A DNA stretch of 8,727 nucleotides from Caldithrix sp. (GTDB taxonomy: Bacteria > Zhuqueibacterota > Zhuqueibacteria > Oceanimicrobiales > Oceanimicrobiaceae). A program made the translations under genes and the position numbers. Shown here one piece after another: positions 1 to 5,549 of this stretch (position 1 is its first letter; each line of letters opens with the position of its first letter). Under the pieces are notes generated by a model. The model was not told the DNA's origin. It saw only the letters and a program-made list of their open reading frames with translations, and did not search any database. The stretch is from positions 1-8,727 of the forward strand of contig SMXE01000092.1 of NCBI GenBank assembly GCA_004357015.1. The letters are read 5' to 3'.

Positions 1-74
1 TCCGGCAGCTTTCCGTTGATGGCGCCGACAACAATTGCCACGACCATAAGGCCGAACCAGACGTAATTCAACAT
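1..74 (-). CDS. SpmA-like nucleoside-recognition membrane protein, N-terminal fragment
   Basis: Only the first 24 codons are in the window; the gene continues past the left edge. The visible peptide begins MLNYVWFGLMVVAIVVGAINGK, with one hydrophobic helix (about residues 5-18) followed by an A-I-N-G-K turn. That arrangement is typical of the start of spore-maturation-protein-A / nucleoside-recognition (Gate domain) membrane proteins, which also occur widely in bacteria that do not sporulate. A strong GGAGGG lies three bases before the ATG and six before the following in-frame TTG, so either codon could be the real start. The gene is divergent from the proline-catabolism gene that begins at 305. 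The family call rests on a very short stretch and could be wrong; that a membrane-protein gene starts here is much safer. Confidence 0.5.
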   Translation of the reverse strand, partial: MLNYVWFGLMVVAIVVGAINGKLP

Positions 75-77
75 ATT

Positions 78-83
78 CCCTCC
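78..83 (-). promoter_or_regulatory. Shine-Dalgarno sequence of the SpmA-like gene
   Basis: GGAGGG on the minus strand, three bases before ATG (72-74) and six before the adjacent in-frame TTG (69-71). The better spacing favours the TTG, the better codon favours the ATG. Confidence 0.6.
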
Positions 84-202
84 GCTATTAGGTGATTAGT
101 GGCAGGTAAGATGGCGTTAAACTAACTTATTCAGGTTTCATTCGCAAACGAATTTTGACGCACGGCCACAACATGATAATTTTCGCATTCGTGACAATCA
201 GG

Positions 203-231
203 TTGAAAAGTAGAGAATGATTCATTATGTT
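203..231 (+). promoter_or_regulatory. Candidate promoter of the P5C dehydrogenase gene
   Basis: TTGAAA (203-208) and TATGTT (226-231) are separated by 17 bases, matching primary-sigma-factor geometry (4 of 6 in each box). Transcription would begin near 238 and leave a leader of about 67 bases. The rest of the 75-304 gap holds a small ATTCG/CGAAT hairpin sequence (140-153), which could be an operator but is too short to argue from. Confidence 0.35.
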
Positions 232-251
232 AGATCGACCATTTCGCTACT

Positions 252-270
252 AAAGTCGCGGGGACTTTTT
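252..270 (+). promoter_or_regulatory. Leader hairpin with T-tail (possible attenuator)
   Basis: AAAGTC (252-257) pairs perfectly with GACTTT (263-268) around a GCGGG loop, and a run of five T (266-270) closes the structure. It lies inside the predicted 5' leader of the dehydrogenase gene, 34 bases before the ATG. The shape is that of a weak intrinsic terminator, but the stem is A/T-rich and part of the T run is used for pairing. It could attenuate the gene, stop upstream transcription, or occur by chance. Confidence 0.25.
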
Positions 271-293
271 GTTTCCGGACCTATATTTAACCT

Positions 294-298
294 GGAGG
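294..298 (+). promoter_or_regulatory. Shine-Dalgarno sequence deciding the P5C dehydrogenase start
   Basis: GGAGG sits six bases before the ATG at 305. This supports ATG 305 rather than the in-frame TTG at 269, which has no such site and would add a 12-residue extension. Confidence 0.75.
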
Positions 299-304
299 AA
301 TAAC

Positions 305-1852
305 ATGATTTCAGAATTCAGAAATCATCCCTTAACTGACTTTTCGAAGACGGAAAACCGGGAGAAACAGCAAGCGGCAATAGAAGAGGTGAAGGGCCAG
401 CTTGACACTGTGTACCCACTTTACATCGGCGGGCAGGATGTCGAGACCGGCGACCTTTTCAAGTCGGTCAATCCCTGTCAGAAGGACCAGGTCATCGGCA
501 CCTTCCACAAGGCCGGGCAGGAACAGGCGGAGCAGGCGATTCAGGCGGCGCTGCAGACCTTCGAGACCTGGCGTTTCGTACCCGCTGCTGAGCGCGCTGA
601 CTATCTCTTCAAAGCCGCTGCAGTCATGCGGCGGCGCCAGTTTGAACTCAATGCCTGGATGATTTTGGAAACCGGGAAAAACTGGGTCGAAGCCGATGCC
701 GACACTGCCGAAGCCATCGACTTTCTGGAATTTTACGGCCGGGAGATGTTGCGCTACAGCGCAGAACAGCCCGTCACGCCGGTTCCTGGTGAGAGGAACG
801 AGATGTTTTATATTCCCCTCGGTGTCGGCGCATGTATTCCGCCATGGAACTTTCCCCTGGCGATTTTGACCGGCATGACCAGTGCCGCCATTGTCGCAGG
901 CAACGCCGTTGTTCTGAAACCTTCCAGCGACTCGCCGACCATCGGCTACAAGCTGGTTGAGATCATGAAAGAGGTGGGCTTGCCGGCCGGCGTTCTCAAC
1001 TACATTCCGGGTAGCGGCGCGGCCATCGGTGACTACATCGTGACCCACCCGAAAATCCGGTTTATTTCATTTACTGGCTCAAAGGAGGTCGGCTTGCGCA
1101 TCAACGAGCTGACCGCCAAACCACAGTCTGGCCAGATCTGGATCAAGCGGGTAGTGGCCGAGATGGGCGGCAAGAACGCGATTGTTGTGGATAGCGAAAC
1201 GGACGTGGATCAGGCTGTCGAAGGGGTGGCTGCCGCTGCATTTGGTTTTCAGGGGCAGAAGTGTTCCGCCTGTTCAAGAGCGATAGTAGACGCCTCAATT
1301 TACGACGAGTTTCTTGAGAAGCTTATTGCACGTTCGAAGAAAATTACCGTGGGCCTGGTTGAGGATCAGAGCACCTTTATGGGCGCGGTCATCAACGAGA
1401 CCGCCCAGGAAACGACGCTGAAATATATCGACATAGGGAAGCAGGAAGGCCGTCTCGTTCTCGGCGGCGAGTCCGGGCCCGATTCAGGCTATTACGTACA
1501 GCCCACCATCATCGCAGATATCGACTCAAAAGCCAGGTTGGCGCAGGAAGAGGTGTTTGCGCCGGTGCTGGCGGTCATTAAAGCACGCGACTTTGACCAT
1601 GCGCTGGAAATTGCCAGCGACACAGAGTTCGGTTTGACCGGCGCGGTGTACAGCAGAAATCGAGAGAAGCTAGATAAGGCCAAGGAGATCTTTCACGTCG
1701 GCAACCTCTATTTGAACCGGAAGTGTACTGGCGCTTTAGTGGGCGCCCATCCGTTTGGCGGCTTCAACATGTCTGGAACAGACTCTAAGGCCGGCGGCCG
1801 CGACTATCTCCTGCTTTTCATGCAGGCAAAGTCGGTGTCAGAAAAAGTCTGA
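305..1852 (+). CDS. pruA: Delta-1-pyrroline-5-carboxylate (L-glutamate gamma-semialdehyde) dehydrogenase
   Basis: This 515-residue enzyme oxidises glutamate gamma-semialdehyde (in equilibrium with P5C) to L-glutamate with NAD+, the last step of proline breakdown and also used in arginine and ornithine catabolism; it is cytosolic. It is a complete aldehyde dehydrogenase of the stand-alone RocA/PruA type. The PWNFP motif is at 180-184 with oxyanion-hole Asn182, the cofactor lysine is in VVLKPS (Lys205), FTGSK is at 256-260, the general-base glutamate is in EMGGKN (Glu286), and the nucleophile is Cys320 in GQKCSACSR. EEVFAP (414-420) and the C-terminal stretch NRKCTGALVG through GGRDYLLLF (471-505) are typical of P5C dehydrogenases and separate them from generic aldehyde dehydrogenases. 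No proline dehydrogenase domain is fused, and none is encoded within the window. The gene appears monocistronic, with its own candidate promoter and a terminator 27 bases after the stop. The alternative symbol rocA would be equally fair. Confidence 0.95.
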   Translation: MISEFRNHPLTDFSKTENREKQQAAIEEVKGQLDTVYPLYIGGQDVETGDLFKSVNPCQKDQVIGTFHKAGQEQAEQAIQAALQTFETWRFVPAAERADYLFKAAAVMRRRQFELNAWMILETGKNWVEADADTAEAIDFLEFYGREMLRYSAEQPVTPVPGERNEMFYIPLGVGACIPPWNFPLAILTGMTSAAIVAGNAVVLKPSSDSPTIGYKLVEIMKEVGLPAGVLNYIPGSGAAIGDYIVTHPKIRFISFTGSKEVGLRINELTAKPQSGQIWIKRVVAEMGGKNAIVVDSETDVDQAVEGVAAAAFGFQGQKCSACSRAIVDASIYDEFLEKLIARSKKITVGLVEDQSTFMGAVINETAQETTLKYIDIGKQEGRLVLGGESGPDSGYYVQPTIIADIDSKARLAQEEVFAPVLAVIKARDFDHALEIASDTEFGLTGAVYSRNREKLDKAKEIFHVGNLYLNRKCTGALVGAHPFGGFNMSGTDSKAGGRDYLLLFMQAKSVSEKV

Positions 1853-1878
1853 CCCCCTCTGAAATCTTCTTAATGCAA

Positions 1879-1908
1879 AATAACGCAAGGCCAGGGCCTT
1901 GCGTTATT
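1879..1908. terminator. Probable bidirectional terminator between convergent genes
   Basis: A perfect 14-bp inverted repeat: AATAACGCAAGGCC (1879-1892), a two-base centre AG, and its complement (1895-1908); in RNA the innermost pair would open to give a four-base loop. It lies 27 bases after the dehydrogenase stop and about 100 bases beyond the DUF5916 stop. Read on the minus strand the stem is followed by a T-rich tail (TATTTTG), so termination of the DUF5916 transcript looks best. The plus-strand tail is poor in T. The remaining bases to 2009 show nothing recognisable. Confidence 0.65.
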
Positions 1909-2009
1909 GCTTGATCGGCGATCTTGTGATCTTGCTCTACTTCGAAATGAACTCTTACCGGATGTCTGCTACTTTGCCCCAGTCAAATTCTGCGTTCGTC
2001 CAAACTACG

Positions 2010-4247
2010 CTATAAACTGAACAGATAGGTCAATTTTGCCAGGACAGTTCTATTAGCTACATCGACGCCGTTACCCGTGTCCCATTCCTCATTATAAACC
2101 AGATAAAAATTGCTGCCCGGGCGGTAAATATAGCTCAACAAGATATTGCTGACAACACGTTTGTTGAAATCATTCCACTGAACAAACGTTTTAACAAACA
2201 GGTCCGGCGAAAAGGAGTAGTTGAGCCGGCCAGCCAGAATAGTGGTGGTAAATTCGCCGTTCGGGAACGGAACGTCGACGCGGTTCCAATTCCAGTTTAG
2301 GTCAATAGAAACCTTCTTGCCCGGGTGAAAAAAGCTCGACAGCGTGACACTGTAGAAGGGGCCATCATAGAATGATCCCGCGCCGAGCCGCACCTTTCCC
2401 GCTACCTTTCGGCTCAAATCAGAGGAATAACTGGCGCCGGCGACGTTATATTTGTACACGCCGCCCGGTATCAATGCCGGCCCGAGGAAAAATCCGGGGT
2501 CGGGCACGCGGTCATAGTAATTTGTCAGGCCAACAAATACGAAAGACTCGTTATTGAAGACATTGAAAATGCCTGGCTGAAACGTGCGGTATTGCAGTTC
2601 ATTGTCGTGATCCGTAATGTACTCGACATCGTACGAGAAATGCGTCTGCCGCGTGTTGAGGAATTTTGGCCTGGGACTGAAAGTCATGCTCAGATTGTAC
2701 TTTCGGATATCTGTCCACTGCAAAAATCCCATTTCCGGATTGAAATTCTTGCCGATATCTGTAAATGAACTACGTAGATAATACCGGTCTGAACCCCAGG
2801 ACGCTTCGACAAAGCCGTTAAGATCACCGCCGCTCACACCGCGGGTCTTGGTCTTGGCAAGGTAGCCATAAACGTTTATGTTGTTGTCAAAATTGAAGGT
2901 GCCATCCATGGCAAAGGTACGGTTGTAATGTCCGCCCTCGACTTCATCTTTACTCAACGCCATGAAACCGATGGACGATCTTTGCAGGATATCCCTCTTT
3001 ATCCGAAAGGCGGCGAAATTGGTCTTCGGCACCTTGAAGCGGTTGTTGTTGAGGTTCGTGTATTCGATGTCCTCCGTGTACACCTCTAGCAGCCCGACCT
3101 CATATCTCCCCGCCTTGCCCGTCATTTTGACGCCGCCAATGATGGGCCTTTCTTTCAACTCAAATGTTTCAACATCTCTGTGCAAGCCGATTCGTCTGCT
3201 AAAAAAGAGCAGGCTGAAAGGATTCGAAGACACCTGCTCGCCCACCTTAAAAACGTCCAGCCCCTCGATAAAAAAATCGCGTTTCTCAGGAAAGAACAAA
3301 TTGAACCGTGAGAGGTTCACCTCTTCAGCATCCGATTCCACCTGCGCGAAATCCGTGTTGATGGTCAGATCGGCTACCAGGTTGGTAGTGATATGAACTT
3401 TGGCATCCAGACCGACATCGGTCTCTTTATCAATGGGGTTGTCGGCAACAAAATTCTTTTCAGCGCCGCCGATGGCGTATGGCTTGATTTTCACCCTAGA
3501 CTGGTGTTTGATATTGAAAAGGCCACGCAATGTACCGAATTTTGAAGCTTGGTATTTTCCGGAACTGTTGAAGTCGTCGTCGCGACTGATTGGTGACCAG
3601 AATGCCTCCTCCCGTTTTCGTGGGATGAAGCGCCCAAAATTGATTCCCCAGGTGAGATGTTCCCCGTTGTCAAACCGGAGCGTCTGGAAAGGGATCGCCA
3701 CTTCTGCGGTCCAACCGTACTCATCTTTTCGGGCCGCGCTGCGCCAGATGCCATCCCAGTCCCAGTTGAGGTGGGTGCCTTCCGTTTTGATTTCGCAATC
3801 GAGCCGCGCGCCCAGTGAATTGGTGGCGAAGTAGTAGGAATTTCTCTGGTCGTGAAAGGTGTCGATGATAATTTCGAAATAATCGTTTTCGGACAAATCG
3901 TAGTCGCGCCGCATTTCATTTGCCACGATCTTATTGGGCTCCCGGTCGAAACAGCGAATTCCGAAATAGATATAGGTGTCATCATAAGATACCAGAACAA
4001 AAGTAGGCTCTGAGGATGGCGCACCCTCAATCGGCTCTTTTTGCGTGAAGTTGTAAATTACAGCCGCGTCTTTCCACTCGTTCTTGCTGAGCGTACCATC
4101 CAGGACCGGAGGGGTGGCCGCGTGCTGAATGTTCACCTCGTAGAGCAGGTTCTTACTCTTTTTTGAGCTGTTGGCAGTGCCCGGGATGGCAAGACCACAA
4201 ATAGCGAATGCTATCAGAAAATGTGGGTACAAACGATTGTACAGCAT
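2010..4247 (-). CDS. DUF5916 outer-membrane-type protein with N-terminal CBM9-like domain
   Basis: A 745-residue exported protein. Residues 1-26 form a signal peptide (basic N-region, hydrophobic 9-21, likely signal peptidase I site after GTA at 23-25); there is no lipobox. Residues about 40-230 look like a family 9 carbohydrate-binding (DOMON-like) beta sandwich, starting with VLDGTLSKNEWKDA (48-61) and including YDDTYIYFGIRCFD and DYFEIIIDT. From about 250 to the end is a DUF5916 region. Its hallmark is at 297-329: NTDFAQVESD, then NLSRFNLFFPEKRDFFIEG. The C-terminal half alternates polar and aromatic/hydrophobic residues, as in an outer-membrane beta barrel, and ends YLFSL rather than in the usual Phe. 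The substrate is not known; many relatives are annotated only as carbohydrate-binding family 9 proteins, and surface glycan or metabolite handling is inference. No SusC/SusD partner, glycosidase or TonB system is adjacent, and the gene stands alone. The ATG has no visible Shine-Dalgarno sequence. Confidence 0.88.
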   Translation of the reverse strand: MLYNRLYPHFLIAFAICGLAIPGTANSSKKSKNLLYEVNIQHAATPPVLDGTLSKNEWKDAAVIYNFTQKEPIEGAPSSEPTFVLVSYDDTYIYFGIRCFDREPNKIVANEMRRDYDLSENDYFEIIIDTFHDQRNSYYFATNSLGARLDCEIKTEGTHLNWDWDGIWRSAARKDEYGWTAEVAIPFQTLRFDNGEHLTWGINFGRFIPRKREEAFWSPISRDDDFNSSGKYQASKFGTLRGLFNIKHQSRVKIKPYAIGGAEKNFVADNPIDKETDVGLDAKVHITTNLVADLTINTDFAQVESDAEEVNLSRFNLFFPEKRDFFIEGLDVFKVGEQVSSNPFSLLFFSRRIGLHRDVETFELKERPIIGGVKMTGKAGRYEVGLLEVYTEDIEYTNLNNNRFKVPKTNFAAFRIKRDILQRSSIGFMALSKDEVEGGHYNRTFAMDGTFNFDNNINVYGYLAKTKTRGVSGGDLNGFVEASWGSDRYYLRSSFTDIGKNFNPEMGFLQWTDIRKYNLSMTFSPRPKFLNTRQTHFSYDVEYITDHDNELQYRTFQPGIFNVFNNESFVFVGLTNYYDRVPDPGFFLGPALIPGGVYKYNVAGASYSSDLSRKVAGKVRLGAGSFYDGPFYSVTLSSFFHPGKKVSIDLNWNWNRVDVPFPNGEFTTTILAGRLNYSFSPDLFVKTFVQWNDFNKRVVSNILLSYIYRPGSNFYLVYNEEWDTGNGVDVANRTVLAKLTYLFSL

Positions 4248-4282
4248 GGTATTGATAATGGTATGGTTAAACTAATTGTTTA

Positions 4283-4310
4283 AATGTAAAGAAACTTAAA
4301 CAAAAATCAA
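4283..4310 (-). promoter_or_regulatory. Candidate promoter of the DUF5916 gene
   Basis: On the minus strand TTGATT (4305-4310) and TACATT (4283-4288) are 16 bases apart, inside a very A/T-rich stretch. Transcription would start near 4276, about 29 bases before the ATG. The low complexity of the stretch makes chance matches likely. Confidence 0.35.
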
Positions 4311-4408
4311 AATAAAAAGTGAAAGTTTGCGAAAATACATACGCAAGATGCGATTGACTTCAACGATCCATTGGGGTGAAAAATATGAATGGAGTCGGGA
4401 CATTTATC

Positions 4409-4437
4409 TTGACTCTCTGATTTTGATTGGCTATATT
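4409..4437 (+). promoter_or_regulatory. Strong sigma70-type promoter of the small membrane protein and tRNA-Asp
   Basis: TTGACT (4409-4414) and TATATT (4432-4437), each five of six to consensus, are separated by exactly 17 bases. The predicted start of transcription, about 4443-4446, falls at or just before the first possible start codon (GTG 4446), so the mRNA would have almost no leader. This is the best-looking promoter in the window, and the tRNA downstream gives a reason for its strength. Confidence 0.7.
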
Positions 4438-4463
4438 CAACGCCTGTGAAAGCGATGCAAAAT

Positions 4464-4727
4464 ATGGAAAGCAAGAAGCCAAAAAAAACGAGGGGAGTGC
4501 GCAAACAGGGCAAGCGTGCCAGCGTGCCCTTTACGAAAGTCAACTATTGGCTGTTTGGCGCCAGCGCATTGGTGTTGTTGGTTGGCTACCTGACATTGCG
4601 CCAGCCACCAGTCGATGGTTTCCTGTCGTTAACATTGGCACCTGTGCTGCTGGTCATCGGCTATTGCATTCTAATTCCGGTCGCTATCCTTTATGCAGGA
4701 AAAGGTAACGCCCAAGAGCACAAGTGA
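4464..4727 (+). CDS. Small two-helix membrane protein (DUF3098-like)
   Basis: An 87-residue protein (93 if the in-frame GTG at 4446 is used; ATG 4455 is also possible). The first 26 residues are strongly basic (ESKKPKKTRGVRKQGKRAS), followed by two membrane helices, about 28-46 and 53-77. The second carries the stretch LTLAPVLLVIGYCILIPVAIL, which resembles the C-terminal helix of short DUF3098-type membrane proteins seen in Bacteroidota and relatives. The basic N-terminus would remain in the cytoplasm. No function is known. ATG 4464 is preferred because the promoter at 4409-4437 would put GTG 4446 at the very 5' end of the mRNA; none of the candidate starts has a Shine-Dalgarno site, so leaderless use of 4446 cannot be excluded. 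A tRNA gene begins 13 bases after the stop. The family link is by eye. Confidence 0.75.
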   Translation: MESKKPKKTRGVRKQGKRASVPFTKVNYWLFGASALVLLVGYLTLRQPPVDGFLSLTLAPVLLVIGYCILIPVAILYAGKGNAQEHK

Positions 4728-4740
4728 CTTTGTGATATTT

Positions 4741-4814
4741 GGGGCCGTGGTGTAGTTGGTTAACACGCCGGCCTGTCAAGCCGGAGATCGCGAGTTCGAG
4801 TCTCGTCGGCCCCG
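4741..4814 (+). tRNA. tRNA-Asp (anticodon GTC)
   Basis: A complete 74-base cloverleaf. The acceptor GGGGCCG (4741-4747) pairs with CGGCCCC (4807-4813); the D stem is GTGT/ACAC; the anticodon stem CCGGC/GCCGG encloses loop CTGTCAA with anticodon GTC at 4775-4777; the variable loop has five bases; the T arm (4790-4806) has TTCGAGT in the loop and one G-T pair. The discriminator base is G (4814), as expected for aspartate. The next bases are CCC, so CCA is not encoded and must be added after transcription. Position 38 is A, whereas the E. coli tRNA-Asp has C there. No convincing promoter separates it from the upstream gene; a TTGCAT/TATCCT pair inside that gene (4664-4690) has only 15 bases between boxes. 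Confidence 0.97.
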
Positions 4815-4825
4815 CCCGTGTTTTG

Positions 4826-4862
4826 AAGCCATTACATTCTTTATGTGTATTGGCTTTTTTTT
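4826..4862 (+). terminator. Intrinsic terminator after tRNA-Asp
   Basis: AAGCCA (4826-4831) pairs with TGGCTT (4851-4856); after one T-T mismatch the stem continues with TACA opposite TGTA. Eight consecutive T (4855-4862) follow. It lies 11 bases past the end of the tRNA and should end the small-membrane-protein/tRNA transcript. Confidence 0.85.
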
Positions 4863-4903
4863 ATTTGGCCGTGATCCTATCCCTGAATTTAGCCAAAAAA
4901 TGT

Positions 4904-4932
4904 TTGTAACTAACTCAAGATGTGGCTATATT
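4904..4932 (+). promoter_or_regulatory. Candidate promoter of the PTS IIA / methyltransferase / protease operon
   Basis: TTGTAA (4904-4909) and TATATT (4927-4932) are 17 bases apart. Transcription would start near 4939, leaving a leader of about 68 bases. The -10 region is embedded in GGCTATATT, the same nine bases that surround the -10 box at 4429-4437. Confidence 0.5.
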
Positions 4933-4989
4933 GTTCGATTTATTTTATATGTTCAGGATGAATCCTCGATTTGAGAATATAGGAAAAAA

Positions 4990-5010
4990 ATGAAAGCGCC
5001 AGTGCGATGA
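4990..5010 (+). other. Six-codon leader ORF overlapping the PtsN start
   Basis: ATG at 4990 opens a reading frame of six codons (MKAPVR) that ends in TGA at 5008-5010, overlapping the PtsN ATG (5007) as ATGA. The mini-ORF has AGGA (4981-4984) five bases upstream, while the PtsN ATG has no Shine-Dalgarno sequence of its own. The arrangement would allow ribosomes to terminate and restart on PtsN. It is too short to judge by coding signal and may be chance. Confidence 0.3.
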
Positions 5011-5477
5011 AGCTGATGGACATCCTCACCGAGGATAGGGTAAAAATTCCTCTAGAGAACACGGATAAGGAAAAAATAATCGACGAGATGGTCATGCTGA
5101 TCGATCGCTCTGCCAAGCTGAAGGATAAGGATCAGATTCTCAAGGCCGTCCTGGACCGGGAGGCGGTCATGAGCACAGGCGTCGGTGACGAGATCGCTAT
5201 TCCGCACGGAAAGTCGGACGGCGTGGATGACATCATCGCCGCTCTTGGCATAACCAAAGAGCCGGTCAATTTTGATTCTCTAGACAACAAGCCGGTTCGG
5301 TTGGTCTGGCTGCTGGTGGGCCCGCAGGACAAGACAGGACCCCATCTCAAAGCGCTTAGCCGAATTTCCAGGCTTATGCACAAAAAGGAATTCCGGGACC
5401 GTCTCATCAGCACTTCGAAACCCAGAGACATTATCAAGGTCATCGGTACCGAGGAAGACAAGTTCTTTCAGAGTTAA
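5007..5477 (+). CDS. ptsN: PTS IIA domain protein of the PtsN (EIIA-Ntr) type
   Basis: A 156-residue single-domain PTS EIIA type-2 protein, full length for the family. The phosphorylated histidine is His67 in GVGDEIAIPHGKSDGV (58-73), and the second conserved histidine is His113 in TGPHLKALSRIS. Such proteins take phosphate from an NPr/HPr-type carrier in the cytosol; free-standing ones usually act as regulators of nitrogen, potassium or carbon metabolism rather than in sugar uptake. No EIIB, EIIC, EI or HPr gene is nearby, which fits a regulatory role but does not prove it; a fructose-type IIA subunit is the alternative. This is the first gene of a probable operon with the RNA methyltransferase 72 bases downstream. 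ATG 5007 starts the conserved MKLMDIL; ATG 5016 is a possible alternative. Confidence 0.88.
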   Translation: MKLMDILTEDRVKIPLENTDKEKIIDEMVMLIDRSAKLKDKDQILKAVLDREAVMSTGVGDEIAIPHGKSDGVDDIIAALGITKEPVNFDSLDNKPVRLVWLLVGPQDKTGPHLKALSRISRLMHKKEFRDRLISTSKPRDIIKVIGTEEDKFFQS

Positions 5478-5549
5478 GCCCCTCCTCTTCGTTCACTTCG
5501 CACTTTAGTCTCCGCCCCGAAGTCGGAACCATTCACAGGTCGATTAAAA

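Noticed and set aside
155..180. Promoter TTGACG / GATAAT upstream of the dehydrogenase
   Set aside because: The boxes are only 14 bases apart, too close for a primary sigma factor promoter; the pair at 203-231 fits better.
332..1048. Long minus-strand open frame opposite the dehydrogenase
   Set aside because: It lies wholly antisense to a gene with complete catalytic motifs, and its product has no recognisable domain and a composition typical of a frame shadow.
3491..4030. Second minus-strand open frame of 179 codons within the DUF5916 gene
   Set aside because: It overlaps the well-supported signature-bearing frame on the same strand; the low-complexity S/T/R-rich product suggests an out-of-frame shadow.
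4354..4382. Second promoter starting with TTGACT at 4354
   Set aside because: No acceptable -10 box is found 16-18 bases downstream.
4307..4543. 78-codon minus-strand frame in the divergent gap
   Set aside because: It overlaps the small membrane protein gene and both candidate promoters, and it shows no ribosome site or domain.
4756..4974. 72-codon plus-strand frame through tRNA-Asp
   Set aside because: It starts inside the tRNA and crosses its terminator, so it cannot be a sensible gene.
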